The position numbers and the translations under genes were made by a program. This document shows, piece by piece, positions 43,645 through 52,640 of a stretch of 64,000 nt of DNA. Source of the stretch: Streptomyces olivaceus (lineage in GTDB: Bacteria > Actinomycetota > Actinomycetes > Streptomycetales > Streptomycetaceae); assembly GCF_000721235.1 (NCBI RefSeq), contig NZ_JOFH01000007.1:1-64000 (forward strand), given 5' to 3'. Each line of letters opens with the position of its first letter. Position 1 is the stretch's first letter. The notes under the pieces were generated by a model, which worked only from the letters and a program-made list of their open reading frames with translations, had not been told where the DNA came from and ran no database searches.

Positions 43645-44579
43645 CGGCCGCTCTCCTCACGGTTGCGCAGCAGCCACATCCGGGCGAGGGCGACGGCCGC
43701 GATGAGCACGAAGAAGACGATGGAGATCGCGGAGGCGTAGCCCACGCGGTAGCTGGTGAAGCCCTGTTCGAGCGTGTACTGCACGAAGGTGCGGGTCGAG
43801 TCCTCCGGTCCGGGGCCGAAGTCCTGCATGACGACGGCCTGGTCGAAGACCTGGAGCGAGGCGAGGATCTGCAGGGCGACGACGAGGCCGGTGATGTTGC
43901 GCAGCATCGGCAGGGTGATGTGGACCGTGCGGTGCCAGGCGTTCGCGCCGTCCAGCCTGGCGGCCTCGTAGAGGTGGGCGGGGATGCCCTGGAGCGCGGC
44001 GAGGTAGAGCAGGAAGCTGAAGCCGACGGTCCACCACAGGGTGGTGATGACGACGGCGAGCATGGCGTACGACTTGTCGGTCAGCCACGGTGTGTCGAGG
44101 CCGAAGACGTGGTTGACCATGCCGGTGCCGGGGTTGAACAGCCACTGCCACAGGTTTCCGGCGACGGTGGACGGCAGCAGGAACGGCAGGAAGAAGCAGA
44201 GCCGCCACAGCCACTTGCCGCGCTCGATGTGGTGGGCGAGCAGGGCGAGCAGGAGGGCGAGGACGGTGATGCAGGGGACGACGAGCAGCGTGAAGTACGC
44301 GCTGTGGCCGAACGCGTCCCACATCAGCGGGTCCCCGAGCGCCTCGCGGTAGTTGTCGAGACCGATGAAGTGGGCGTCGTCGCCGGAGATGTTGGCGTCG
44401 GTGAAGCTGAGGTAGAGGCCGCGCAGCAGCGGCCAGACGACGAAGAGCACGAAGAGCACGAGGAAGGGGGCGACGAACCAGCCGCCGTGCTGGAAGCCCT
44501 GCCCGCGCCGGAGGGGGACGCTGCGGGCGGCGGTCCCCGCCCGCGCCGGGCGGACGACGGTCTCGGTGCTCGCGGTCAT
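43641..44579 (-). CDS. Carbohydrate ABC permease, MalF type
   Basis: 312 residues from ATG 44579 with six hydrophobic helices. The first is GGWFVAPFLVLFVLFVVWPL. The EAA loop is YEAARLDGANAWHRTVHITL. The start overlaps the binding-protein stop codon by four bases (ATGA), and the end overlaps the MalG-type gene in the same way, so the three transport genes are tightly coupled. It forms the membrane channel together with the MalG-type partner. Confidence 0.94.
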   Translation of the reverse strand: MTASTETVVRPARAGTAARSVPLRRGQGFQHGGWFVAPFLVLFVLFVVWPLLRGLYLSFTDANISGDDAHFIGLDNYREALGDPLMWDAFGHSAYFTLLVVPCITVLALLLALLAHHIERGKWLWRLCFFLPFLLPSTVAGNLWQWLFNPGTGMVNHVFGLDTPWLTDKSYAMLAVVITTLWWTVGFSFLLYLAALQGIPAHLYEAARLDGANAWHRTVHITLPMLRNITGLVVALQILASLQVFDQAVVMQDFGPGPEDSTRTFVQYTLEQGFTSYRVGYASAISIVFFVLIAAVALARMWLLRNREESGR

Positions 44580-45946
44580 GCGCCGGCACCTCCCTGCGCG
44601 GCCGTGCGGCGGTCCATGGGGTTCTTCATGGCGAGGAGTTCGGCGAGCGTGCTCTTCATCCGGCGGGCGGCGGCCTCGGGCTTCGCCGAGCCCGTCGTCG
44701 AGGAGACGACGATCGGGCCGACGCGCTGGGCGAGGATGCCGGTGGACCCGGCGAACCACACCTTGGGCTCGGTGGCCTGGTGATCCATCGCGGAGACGTA
44801 CTCGTTCTGCGGCCGCAGCTTCCGGTACGCGGCGGTGGACAGGGTCGGCGTGTGGGCGGGGATGTGGCCGCCGGCCGCCCACTGCCGGGCGTGCTGGACG
44901 ACGTAGGCGGCGAGTCGGTGGGCGCCCTCGTTGGCGGGGCCGCCGCGGTCGGCCTGGTGCGGCAGGACGAAGGAGTGGGACTCGGCGTGGGTGGCACGCC
45001 TGCCGAAGACGGGCGGCAGCGGGGTGGCGCCGTAGTCGACCCGCGCGGCGTCGAAGGTCGGCACGGACCAGTTGCCCTCCCAGGCGAACGGGGAGCCGTT
45101 GACGAACTGCTCGGCGCCCGCGGTGCCGCCGAAGCCGGGGTCGGCGTAGCCGTCGGTGATGTGCTGCCGCAGGAACTCCAGCACCTGGACGGCCTTGTCG
45201 GTGTCGAGGGCGACCTCGGTCTCGGCGTCGTTGAACCAGGTGCCGCCGAGCTGGGTGTAGAAGGCGACGAAGAACCACCACTGGAAGTTCTGGTCGCTGT
45301 GCCACAGGCCGATGGTCTGCAGGCCCTTCGCGGTGGCCTTCCTGGCCTCCTTGAGCACGTCGAACCACTCGCCGGTGGAGGTGACCGGCACGATCCGGCC
45401 GTCGTCGCCGAGCAGGCCCGCCCTCTTCAGCACGTCCTTGCGGTAGAAGCAGAGCTGGACGTGGATGTCGAGGGGCAGGGCGTAGAGCTTGCCGTCGACG
45501 ACGGCGCGCTTCCACAGCTCGGGGTTGAAGTCCGCCTCCCGCACGCCGTATTCGGCGAGCAGGGCGGGGTCCCAGGGGTCGAGGAGGCGGCCGGGCGAGA
45601 AGCCGGTGACGCGGCCGAGGTGCATGACGCCGAGGTCGGGCGCGCGGTTGCCGGCGGCGGCCATGGCGAGCTTGGTGTAGAAGGGGCTGCCCCACTGGAG
45701 GGTGGAGTCCTTCACGTCGATGCCCGGGTTGTCCCTGCGGAAGGAGTCCAGCATCGCGATCATGTTGTAGCCGTCGCCGCCGCTGAAGAGGTTCCAGTAG
45801 CGCACCCGGGTGTCCGCTCCGGAGGTGAGCGCGTCGGCGCCGGTGCCGAGCGCCGCGAAGCCGAAGCTGCCCGCGGCCGTCAGACCGCCGGCGGCGGCCA
45901 GAAAGTGCCTGCGATCCAGGCCAGGTCGTCCCATGCCCTGCCCCAT
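44576..45946 (-). CDS. Extracellular sugar-binding protein (Tat-exported) of the ABC importer
   Basis: About 456 residues. The N-terminus LDRRHFLAAAGGLTAAGS is a twin-arginine signal. The mature part is a family-1 solute-binding protein: TRVRYWNLFSGGDGYNMIAM, DLGVMHLGRVTGFSPG and FAWEGNWSVPTFDAARVD. ATG 45946 and ATG 45934 are both in frame with no decisive ribosome site; the longer form is given. It captures the sugar for the two permeases encoded after it. The promoter region carries operator B, shared with two distant loci. Confidence 0.92.
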   Translation of the reverse strand: MGQGMGRPGLDRRHFLAAAGGLTAAGSFGFAALGTGADALTSGADTRVRYWNLFSGGDGYNMIAMLDSFRRDNPGIDVKDSTLQWGSPFYTKLAMAAAGNRAPDLGVMHLGRVTGFSPGRLLDPWDPALLAEYGVREADFNPELWKRAVVDGKLYALPLDIHVQLCFYRKDVLKRAGLLGDDGRIVPVTSTGEWFDVLKEARKATAKGLQTIGLWHSDQNFQWWFFVAFYTQLGGTWFNDAETEVALDTDKAVQVLEFLRQHITDGYADPGFGGTAGAEQFVNGSPFAWEGNWSVPTFDAARVDYGATPLPPVFGRRATHAESHSFVLPHQADRGGPANEGAHRLAAYVVQHARQWAAGGHIPAHTPTLSTAAYRKLRPQNEYVSAMDHQATEPKVWFAGSTGILAQRVGPIVVSSTTGSAKPEAAARRMKSTLAELLAMKNPMDRRTAAQGGAGA

Positions 45947-46006
45947 CTGCTCGTCGTGTTCGTCGACAACGGGTTGCGCACGTTCGGGGTGTCCGGGATG
46001 TCCGAG

Positions 46007-46074
46007 TGTTCGACATATCGAAAGTCGCTCGTAACTTCGAACGGGAACGTAGAGGGAAAGCGCTTGCCCGTCAA
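46007..46074 (-). promoter_or_regulatory. Promoter and operator B of the arabinoside transport operon
   Basis: On the minus strand, TTGACG (46074–46069), a 17-bp spacer and TACGTT (46051–46046) form a promoter. The spacer contains AAGCGCTT (46058–46065), a typical LacI-family core. Downstream are GTTCGAA (46042–46036) and, on the plus strand, TGTTCGACATATC (46007–46019), the 13-mer shared with sites A and C. It lies 26 bp after the -10 box. Confidence 0.72.
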
Positions 46075-46220
46075 TGGTCCGGGCAAGAACCCGGGCCGGA
46101 TCTTTTCCGGGGGCGCGGGACTTTTTCGGCGGCGGTGCCACGCGAACTGGCCGGGACGGCAACTGTCTTGACATATTGCTCTGGTGACCGAGCGGCGGCC
46201 GGGGGAACGAGGAGACAGCG

Positions 46221-46745
46221 GTGGGCACCAGGAAGGAGATGCGTCGTCTCGCTGACGCCCTGATCGATCCCATCCGGGTGCCCGTACCGGCCGACCCCGA
46301 GGTGCTGTTCGAGGCGCTCGTCGCCTCCGTCGGCGCCTGGCGGGGGCGCGAGGTGCTCGTGCACCGGGCGGCGTTCCCGCCGCACACCGCGAGCGGCCTG
46401 TGGCTGGAGCGCGAGAGCCACGACGACGTGGTGGTGGACGAACGCGCGGCCGTGTGGCACCAGATCGTCATCCTGTGCCACGAGGTGTGGCACATGAGCC
46501 GCCGCACGGAGGCCGGTACCGGGGCCGGGGCCGACGCCCGGCCGGTGGCCGCGCGCACCGACTTCTCGCTGGCCGAGGAGCAGGAGGCGGACCGCTTCGG
46601 GATGCTGATGGGCAGCCGGCTGCGCCCCTGGCTGGACGCGTCCGCCGACTCGGTGTTCGCGGCCGGGGACGGCGACCGGGAGAACCCGTCGGACCTCGCC
46701 GGCCGCATCGGGGCCGCGCTCAACTACCGCGGGACGACCCGGTGA
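46221..46745 (+). CDS. ImmA/IrrE-like metallopeptidase-domain protein
   Basis: 174 residues from GTG 46221 with AGGAG upstream. An HExxH zinc motif (HEVWH, His87/Glu88/His91) and a downstream acidic helix (EEQEADRFGMLMGSRL) are the signature of the ImmA/IrrE family, whose members cleave XRE-type repressors or act as toxin components. No XRE gene is directly adjacent here, though such proteins are usually paired with one. Its stop overlaps the start of the first MAB_1171c-type gene (GTGA), so it belongs to that four-gene unit. Confidence 0.85.
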   Translation: MGTRKEMRRLADALIDPIRVPVPADPEVLFEALVASVGAWRGREVLVHRAAFPPHTASGLWLERESHDDVVVDERAAVWHQIVILCHEVWHMSRRTEAGTGAGADARPVAARTDFSLAEEQEADRFGMLMGSRLRPWLDASADSVFAAGDGDRENPSDLAGRIGAALNYRGTTR

Positions 46746-48052
46746 ACAGCCTGATCAACTACCTGAGCTGCGGCGCCCTGTGGCTCGGTCTCGCGGCGAA
46801 GGCCCCCGACCTGCTGCGGCACCGGCACGACCCGTACCTGCGGGCCATCTGCGCGGTGCTGGCGCTGGCCGGGCTCTGCTTCCTGCTCGGCGCCCCGCCG
46901 ACGGTCGGCGCCGTCAACGGGCTGAGCGGTGTGTCCAACCTCGCGGCCCCGCTCACCTACGCGGCGATCACCGGGTACTGCGCCGCCTCCCAGGTCCTCG
47001 TCGTCCACCTGCGCGGCGGCCCCGGGGTGGGCCGTACCGCCCGCCGGTGGACGCTGGCCTACACCGCCGTCGTCCTCGGCATCGCGGTGGCCTTCGCCCT
47101 CGGCGAGGCGCCCGCGGAGCGCCTCACCGACTTCGACACCTACTACGCGAAGACCCCGTACCTCGCCGAGATGATCGTGCTGTACCTGGTGGCGCACCTG
47201 ACCGCGGTGACCGTCACGACGGTGTCCGCGCTGCACTGGGCCCGGCAGGTGCGCGGCGCGCTGCGGGCGGGCCTGGTGCTGCTCGGGACCGGTGCGCTGT
47301 GCGGCGCCGGCTACAGCGTCGCCAAGCTGGTCGCGGTGGGCGCCCGCTGGTCCGGGCTCGACTGGCCGGTGCTCGGCACCGCCGTCTCCCCGGCCGCCGC
47401 GGGCCTCGGCGCCCTGCTGACGGTCGTCGGGGTACTGGTGCCGCTGCTGGCGCCGCGGGTGGCCGAGTGGCGGCGGGCGGGGCGGGAGTACGCGCGCCTC
47501 GAACCGCTGGAACGGGCCCTGGACGACCTGCTCGTCCGCCGGGCGCTGCGGCTGCCGCGCCCGCGGCTCGCCTCCCCCGCCACCCTCCTGATGTGGCGCC
47601 GGACCAGCATCCACAACGCCCTCAGCCACCTCGACGCGTACGTCGACCGGGACCTGTACGAGCGGACCCGCGCCGGCGCCCTGGCGGCGACGGGGGACGC
47701 GGAACTGGCCGGGGCGCGGGCCTCGGCCGCGGTCGTCACCGACGCGGTACGGCACGAGGCGCGGCGGCGGGAGACCGCGGGGCACGCGGTGGGCTCCGGG
47801 CGGGTGGCGCCCGAGGCCGGTGCCGGCCGGCCCCTCGGCCCGCCGCCCGACCCGGCCGCCCTCGCCCGGATCGCCGACGCGCTGGCCTCGCCCGTCCCGG
47901 TACCGACCGCCTCCGCAGTGCCGGGCGGCAAGGAGCCGGTGCCGAGCCGCACGGAGCCGGTACCGGGCGGCATGGAGCCGGTGCCGGGCCGCACGGAGCC
48001 GGTTGTGAGCGGCGCGGAGCCGGTGCCGTACGAGAGGAGTGGTCCGGCGTGA
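46742..48052 (+). CDS. MAB_1171c-family membrane protein 1
   Basis: 436 residues from GTG 46742. About seven membrane helices fill the first ~240 residues. The family hallmark ERLTDFDTYYAKTPYLAEMI lies between helices. A cytoplasmic helical domain (YARLEPLERALDDLLVRRAL, then DAYVDRDLYERTRAGALAAT) follows. The C-terminus ends in five near-identical 7-residue repeats of the type GGKEPVP. This family is often called a putative transporter, but no transport function has been shown as far as I know. The GTGA overlaps at both ends couple it to its neighbours. It is a tandem paralogue of the next gene. Confidence 0.87.
   Translation: MNSLINYLSCGALWLGLAAKAPDLLRHRHDPYLRAICAVLALAGLCFLLGAPPTVGAVNGLSGVSNLAAPLTYAAITGYCAASQVLVVHLRGGPGVGRTARRWTLAYTAVVLGIAVAFALGEAPAERLTDFDTYYAKTPYLAEMIVLYLVAHLTAVTVTTVSALHWARQVRGALRAGLVLLGTGALCGAGYSVAKLVAVGARWSGLDWPVLGTAVSPAAAGLGALLTVVGVLVPLLAPRVAEWRRAGREYARLEPLERALDDLLVRRALRLPRPRLASPATLLMWRRTSIHNALSHLDAYVDRDLYERTRAGALAATGDAELAGARASAAVVTDAVRHEARRRETAGHAVGSGRVAPEAGAGRPLGPPPDPAALARIADALASPVPVPTASAVPGGKEPVPSRTEPVPGGMEPVPGRTEPVVSGAEPVPYERSGPA
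47924..48028 (+). repeat. Five in-frame 21-bp repeats at the end of membrane protein 1
   Basis: Five units of 21 bases, each encoding a 7-residue unit ending E-P-V-P or E-P-V-V, run from 47924 to 48028. They end eight codons before the stop. The copy number can change without breaking the reading frame. Confidence 0.92.
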
Positions 48053-49311
48053 GTCTCGTCGTGTACCTGGCGGCGGTGGTCTTCGGCATGACCTCGGTGC
48101 TGCTCCTCCGCCGCCCCCGCACCGCCCTGCGCAACCCCCTGACCGTGTCGACCTGCGTGGCGATCGTCCTGGGCGCCCTGGTCCTCGCGTGCGCCGCCCC
48201 GGTCACCCTGCGCACCGTCAACCGACTCACCGGCGTCACCAACTTCGGGGCCCCGCTCACGTACGGCATGCTCTCGGCGTACAGCTGCGCCGTCCTGGTG
48301 CTGCTGATCAACTGGCGGGGCGGTCCCCGGCCGGTGGTGCGGCGCATGGTGCTGCGCAGCATGGCCGCCTACGGTCTGCTGGTGGTCGCCATCGTCGTGC
48401 TGTTCCTGCTCGCCGACGCGGACACCGAGCGGCTGACCGACCTCGACACGTACTACGCCGGCACGCCGTTCATGCGGGAGATGATCCTGCTGTACCTGTT
48501 CGGGCACAGTGCCGCGATGCTGGTGATGTGCGCGGTCTGCGTCAAGTGGGGCCGTGAGGTGGGCGGTCTGCTGCGGACCGGGCTGCACCTCATCCTGCTG
48601 GGGTCGCTGCTGGACGTGGTGGGGTTCTCGCTCACCAAGTACACGGCGGTGGTGGCGCGTTGGGCCGGTCACGATCTCGACTTCCTGTCCACCACGGTGG
48701 CCCCGCCGATGGCCTCGCTGGCGGCGCTGCTGTGTTCGGCGGGGTTCGCGCTGCCCCGGCTGCTGCCGCCCGTGCTCGCCCACCGGCGGGGCCTGGAGGA
48801 CTACCGGCGGCTGGCTCCGCTCTGGTCGCTGGTGAGGTCGGTGTCCACCGCCCCCGAGCAGCCGTCCGCGTGGTGGCAGCTCCCCCGGGACCGGCTCCAG
48901 TGGCGCGAGGTCTCCATCCACGACGCCCTGCTCACGCTCGCGCCGTACTTCGACCACCGACTCCGTACGCGGGTGAGGGACTCCGCGCTGCGGGAGGGCC
49001 GCTCGGCCCACGACGCGCGGCTGACGGCGGAGGCGGCGATGCTGGCCGACGCGGCGTGCCGGGCCGCCGCCCGCGAGGAGCCGCCCGAGGCCGCCGGCAC
49101 GTACCGGCTGCACGCCACCGAGGTGTCGGGACCCAGTGGCCTGGTGGAGCTGGCACAGGCACTGCACCGTCCTCCCGGCCGGCCCGCCGCGCCCTGCGGC
49201 GCCCAGCCGTCCGCCGGGTCGTCCGCCCCGCCGGGGAGCCCGGCCACCCGGCCGGCACCGAACCGGCCCGGTACCACCCGGCCCGAACCCGAGGAGCCCC
49301 ATGTCGCGTAG
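48049..49311 (+). CDS. MAB_1171c-family membrane protein 2
   Basis: 420 residues from GTG 48049, overlapping the previous stop (GTGA). It has the same layout as its neighbour: about seven helices, the motif ERLTDLDTYYAGTPFMREMI, and a cytoplasmic helical region (EVSIHDALLTLAPYFDHRLR, then DSALREGRSAHDARLTAEAA). A disordered Pro-rich tail follows. It shares many identities with the first copy in the membrane part, so the pair arose by duplication and may form a heteromer. Its end overlaps the next gene by 11 nt. Confidence 0.87.
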   Translation: MSLVVYLAAVVFGMTSVLLLRRPRTALRNPLTVSTCVAIVLGALVLACAAPVTLRTVNRLTGVTNFGAPLTYGMLSAYSCAVLVLLINWRGGPRPVVRRMVLRSMAAYGLLVVAIVVLFLLADADTERLTDLDTYYAGTPFMREMILLYLFGHSAAMLVMCAVCVKWGREVGGLLRTGLHLILLGSLLDVVGFSLTKYTAVVARWAGHDLDFLSTTVAPPMASLAALLCSAGFALPRLLPPVLAHRRGLEDYRRLAPLWSLVRSVSTAPEQPSAWWQLPRDRLQWREVSIHDALLTLAPYFDHRLRTRVRDSALREGRSAHDARLTAEAAMLADAACRAAAREEPPEAAGTYRLHATEVSGPSGLVELAQALHRPPGRPAAPCGAQPSAGSSAPPGSPATRPAPNRPGTTRPEPEEPHVA

Positions 49312-50710
49312 AGCTGTCATCGTCGGTGCCGGACTGGCCGGCATGCTGGCCGCGGCCGTGCTGTCGGACGCGGGCGTGGCGGAGGTCCTCGTGGTGGACC
49401 GCGACGCGTTGCCGGACGGGCCGCGGCAGCGCCGGGGGCTGCCGCAGGGGCGGCACGCGCACCTGCTGATGACCGGTGGGCTGAGCGCGATGGAGGAGAT
49501 CGTGCCGGGCGTGAGCCTGCGCGAGCGGCTGCTCGCGGCGGGGGCCCACGAGATATCCCTCAGTTCGGGCATGCTGGCCCTCACTTCCGAGGGCTGGCTG
49601 CGCCGGTGGCGGCGCGCGGGGCCGGTCATGCTCACCTGCACCCGGGCGCTGGTCGACTGGACGGTACGGGCCGCGGTGCTCGAACACACCCGGGTCAGCA
49701 TCCGCAGGGGGGCCGTGACCGGGCTGACGGGGTCCGCGGGGCGGGTGCGGGGCGTACGGGTGTCGGGGCCCGGCGGGGAGGAGGTCCTCGACGCCGACCT
49801 GGTCGTCGACGCGAGCGGACGCGGTACGCGGATCGTCGGCTGGCTGGACGGGCTGGGGCTGTCCGGCGTGCGCAGCAGGACCCGGACGGTGGACTCGGGG
49901 CTGGTCAACGCCTCGCGCATGTACCGGGTGCCGGCCGGGGCCGAGCGGTTCCCGCTGACGATCGTGCAGTCCAATCCGTACGTGTCCCGGCCGGGCCGGA
50001 GCGCCATGGTGATGCCGGTCGAGGGGGACCGCTGGCTGGTGAGCTGCGGCGGCACGCGGGGCGGTGAGCCGCCGGCCGATCCCGAGGGCTTCCTGCGGTA
50101 CACGCTCGGCCTGCCGGACCCGATCGTGGGCCGGCTGGTCTCCGGCGCCGAACCGCTCACCGACGTGCATCTGAGCCGGTCCACCAGCAATGTCCGGCAC
50201 TACCTGGAGAAGGCCCCCGACTGGCCGGAGGGCCTCGTGGTCCTCGGCGACGCGCTCGGCACCTTCAACCCGGCCTACGGGCAGGGCATGTCGGTGGCCG
50301 CGTTCGGCGCCCGGGTCCTCGGCCGGGAGCTGGCGCGGTCCGGCGACCTCGGCGCGCCCGGTCTCGCCCGGCGCGTGCTGCGGGGCGCGGCGCGCCCGGT
50401 GGACGCGGCCTGGTCCATGGCGGTCGGCCAGGACGTCCTCTATCCCGGGACGCGCGGCGGGCGGCCGAGCGCCGCCGACCGTGCGGTGTCCGCGTACACG
50501 CGGCGTATGACGAGGGCGTCGACCGGCTCCTACGCGGCGGCCTCGGCGATCTGGGACGTCACCAGCATGCGCGCGTCCCCGGCCCGGCTGTTCCACCCCT
50601 CGGCGGTCCTGGCCGCGCTCGCCGGCCCCCCGCTCCCGCTGCTGACCGGGCCGCCGCTGACCCCGGGCGAGCGCGAGGTGCTCGCCGGACTGGACCGCAC
50701 GGACGGCTGA
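49301..50710 (+). CDS. FAD-dependent oxidoreductase, geranylgeranyl-reductase/monooxygenase-like
   Basis: 469 residues from ATG 49301. The dinucleotide-binding start RRAVIVGAGLAGMLAAAVLS, the conserved LVVDASGRGTRIVGWL, and GLVVLGDALGTFNPAYGQGM, which places FAD, define a flavoprotein of the p-hydroxybenzoate-hydroxylase fold. Its start lies within the last codons of the second MAB_1171c gene, so it is the fourth member of the coupled unit. The substrate is unknown. The association with two membrane proteins and an ImmA-like protein recurs, as I recall, in actinobacteria. Confidence 0.87.
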   Translation: MSRRAVIVGAGLAGMLAAAVLSDAGVAEVLVVDRDALPDGPRQRRGLPQGRHAHLLMTGGLSAMEEIVPGVSLRERLLAAGAHEISLSSGMLALTSEGWLRRWRRAGPVMLTCTRALVDWTVRAAVLEHTRVSIRRGAVTGLTGSAGRVRGVRVSGPGGEEVLDADLVVDASGRGTRIVGWLDGLGLSGVRSRTRTVDSGLVNASRMYRVPAGAERFPLTIVQSNPYVSRPGRSAMVMPVEGDRWLVSCGGTRGGEPPADPEGFLRYTLGLPDPIVGRLVSGAEPLTDVHLSRSTSNVRHYLEKAPDWPEGLVVLGDALGTFNPAYGQGMSVAAFGARVLGRELARSGDLGAPGLARRVLRGAARPVDAAWSMAVGQDVLYPGTRGGRPSAADRAVSAYTRRMTRASTGSYAAASAIWDVTSMRASPARLFHPSAVLAALAGPPLPLLTGPPLTPGEREVLAGLDRTDG

Positions 50711-50726
50711 CCGGCCCGGCCCGCGC

Positions 50727-51641
50727 CTACCCCGCGAACGCCGGCTGCGCCACCCCCCGTCCCGCGTCCGGCACCACCAGCAGGGAGCCCGCCAGCGGGT
50801 GCGGGGCGGTCAGGCCCACCCGGGCCGTGGTGATGTACAGGTCGGTCAGGTCCGGGCCGCCGAAGGCGCAGGCCGTGATCCGTGGGACGGGCAGGGTGAT
50901 CACCCGGTCCAGCTCGCCGGCCGGGGTGTAGCGGCGTACCGCGCCGCCGTCCCACAGGGCGACCCACACGCAGCCGTCCGCGTCGACGCACAGCCCGTCG
51001 GGGAAGCCCGCGCCCTCCTCGATCCCGGCCAGCGGGCGGCGCCCCGCGATCCGCCCGCCCCCGGTCTGCACGTTCTGCCCGGTCTGCCCGTCCTGCCCGT
51101 CCGTGCGGACGTCGAAGACGTCGATGCGCCGGGTCGGGGTGTCGACGTAGTACATCAGCCGGCCGTCCGGGCTCCAGCCGGTGCCGTTGCTCACCGTCAC
51201 GTCGTCGAGGAGCACCTCGGCCGCGCCGTCGCCGGCGTACCGGGAGAGCGTGCCGCCGCCGGCCGCCTCGTCGTAGCGCATGGTGCCCGCCCACAGGCTG
51301 CCGTCGGGGGCGACGGCGGCGTCGTTGGCGCGCCGGCCGGGGACGGGCTCGCGGTGCAGCCAGCGGAAGGTGTCGTCGGGGTCGAGCAGGCCGACCCCGT
51401 CCCGCAGGTTGAGGACCAGGCCGCCGCCGGCGCGCGGCTTGGCGGCGCCCACGTGCTGCTCGGTGCGACGCAGGGTGCGCCGGCCGTCGGACGGGTCGTA
51501 GGTGTGGACGCGGGAGCCCAGGATGTCGATCCACAGCAGGCGCCGCGCGACCGGGTCCCAGGTGGGTCCCTCGCCGAGCAGCGCCTGCGCGGGGACGGCC
51601 ACGTCGTACGCCGCCCGGCGCGCGGGGCGCGGCGCCGTCAT
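50727..51641 (-). CDS. SMP-30/gluconolactonase-type sugar lactonase
   Basis: 304 residues forming a six-bladed propeller. Metal-binding residues of the family are present: Glu in LLGEGPTWDP, Asn/Asp in NDAAVAPDGSLWAGTM, Asn in TVSNGTGWSPDGRLMYYVD and Asp in GFPDGLCVDADGCVW. It hydrolyses an aldonolactone to the open acid. A short low-complexity insert (DGQDGQTGQNVQTG) sits in one loop. Its ATG overlaps the IclR stop codon by four bases, so the regulator and the enzyme are co-translated. It would supply the substrate for an aldonate dehydratase such as the one at 24373–25539. Confidence 0.92.
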   Translation of the reverse strand: MTAPRPARRAAYDVAVPAQALLGEGPTWDPVARRLLWIDILGSRVHTYDPSDGRRTLRRTEQHVGAAKPRAGGGLVLNLRDGVGLLDPDDTFRWLHREPVPGRRANDAAVAPDGSLWAGTMRYDEAAGGGTLSRYAGDGAAEVLLDDVTVSNGTGWSPDGRLMYYVDTPTRRIDVFDVRTDGQDGQTGQNVQTGGGRIAGRRPLAGIEEGAGFPDGLCVDADGCVWVALWDGGAVRRYTPAGELDRVITLPVPRITACAFGGPDLTDLYITTARVGLTAPHPLAGSLLVVPDAGRGVAQPAFAG

Positions 51642-52411
51642 GCCGCGCTCCGGTGGCCGAGCCGCTCGGAGAGGTCGCCCGCGCCCTTGACCGCCAGCTC
51701 CTCCAGCTCGCCCAGGCGCTCGTCGCTCCAGCGGATCATGGGTACGGAGATCGACAGCGCGGCCACCACCCGGCCGGTGCGGTCGCGGACCGGGGCGGCC
51801 ACGCAGGAGACGTCCGGGTTGGACTCGCGGCTCTCCACGGCGGTGCCGCGCTCCCGGACGGCGGCCAGGGCCTCGCGCAGGGCGGCCGGGTCGGTGATGC
51901 TGTTCGGCGTCATCGCGCTCAGCCCGGTCCCGTCGGGGAAGCGCGCGGCGACCTCCGGCTCGGGGAGGGAGGCGAGCAGCATCTTGCCGACGGACGTGCA
52001 GTGGGCGGGCAGCCGGCGGCCGGCCGCGGAGACCATGCGCACCGCGTGGGTGGAGTCCACCTTGGCGATGTAGATGACGTCCGTGTCCTCCAGGATCGCC
52101 ACGTGCACCGTCTCGTCGCAGGTCTCGGCGACGGTCCGGGCGACCTGCTGCCCCTCGGCGGCGAGGTCGAGGTGCTCGGCGTAGCGGGCACCGAGCTGGT
52201 ACGGGCGGACACCGAGGCGGTACCGTCCCGGCTGTTCGGCGACGGGGACGATGTACTTCCGGGCGGCGAGCGTGGTGACCAGCTCGTGCACGGTGGTGCG
52301 CGGCAGCTGGAGCCGGCGCACGATGTCGGGGGCGGAGAGTGTGCCGTCCCCGTCGAGGAAGAGCTCCAGAATGTCGAGAGCCCGGGTCACGGCCGGCACG
52401 AGGCGTCCCAT
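51638..52411 (-). CDS. IclR-family transcriptional regulator
   Basis: 257 residues from ATG 52411, with GGGAGGGG upstream; the frame extends a further 22 codons with no support. The N-terminal winged helix is VTRALDILELFLDGDGTLSA, then PDIVRRLQLPRTTVHELVTT. The C-terminal effector domain shows the family's HCTSVGKMLLASLPE and ISVPMIRWSDERLGELEELA. It heads an operon with an SMP-30 lactonase. It is the best local candidate to bind the 13-mer shared with the dehydratase and arabinoside-transport operons, which also lies in its own leader. Confidence 0.93.
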   Translation of the reverse strand: MGRLVPAVTRALDILELFLDGDGTLSAPDIVRRLQLPRTTVHELVTTLAARKYIVPVAEQPGRYRLGVRPYQLGARYAEHLDLAAEGQQVARTVAETCDETVHVAILEDTDVIYIAKVDSTHAVRMVSAAGRRLPAHCTSVGKMLLASLPEPEVAARFPDGTGLSAMTPNSITDPAALREALAAVRERGTAVESRESNPDVSCVAAPVRDRTGRVVAALSISVPMIRWSDERLGELEELAVKGAGDLSERLGHRSAA

Positions 52412-52459
52412 GTCCAGCCCCCTCCCTAGGTGGATGCGGTAGCGTGCGAGATGCGTGAG

Positions 52460-52527
52460 TGTTCGAGATTTCAACAAGTGGTCGGAATCGCGAACACAGG
52501 CTACTCACATCGCGTTTGCCGGGGCAA
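52460..52527 (-). promoter_or_regulatory. Promoter and operator C of the IclR–lactonase operon
   Basis: On the minus strand, TTGCCC (52527–52522), 18 bp and TAGCCT (52503–52498) make a candidate promoter. The plus-strand sequence TGTTCGAGATTTCAACA (52460–52476) contains the shared 13-mer TGTTCGAGATTTC. The 13-mer is separated from the -10 box by 25 bp, as at sites A and B. A further CGCGAACAC half-site is at 52489–52497. Confidence 0.65.
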
Positions 52528-52545
52528 TGGGTGTGCGCCCGCCCC

Positions 52546-52589
52546 CAGGGGTCGCGTATGCCCGTCGCCCCAGGGGCGCGTATGCCCGT
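52546..52589. repeat. Two-copy direct repeat upstream of the unknown gene
   Basis: CAGGGGTCGCGTATGCCCGT (52546–52565) and CAGGGGCGCGTATGCCCGT (52571–52589) differ by one base. They lie in the gap between the IclR promoter and the gene at 52641. Confidence 0.8.
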
Positions 52590-52640
52590 TCCCCCCGTGG
52601 TCCGCGGTCCGCGGCCCCGCCGGTCCGCGATGATGGCTCC

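Noticed and set aside
46058..46065. AAGCGCTT taken alone as proof of LacI-family control of the arabinoside operon
   Set aside because: It fits a LacI-type core and lies in the promoter spacer, but no LacI gene is in the window and the 8-mer alone is weak; it is kept as a note within the promoter feature.
47311..50190. 959-codon minus-strand frame over the MAB_1171c and flavoprotein genes
   Set aside because: Low-complexity shadow; the plus-strand genes have coupled starts, helices and an FAD motif.
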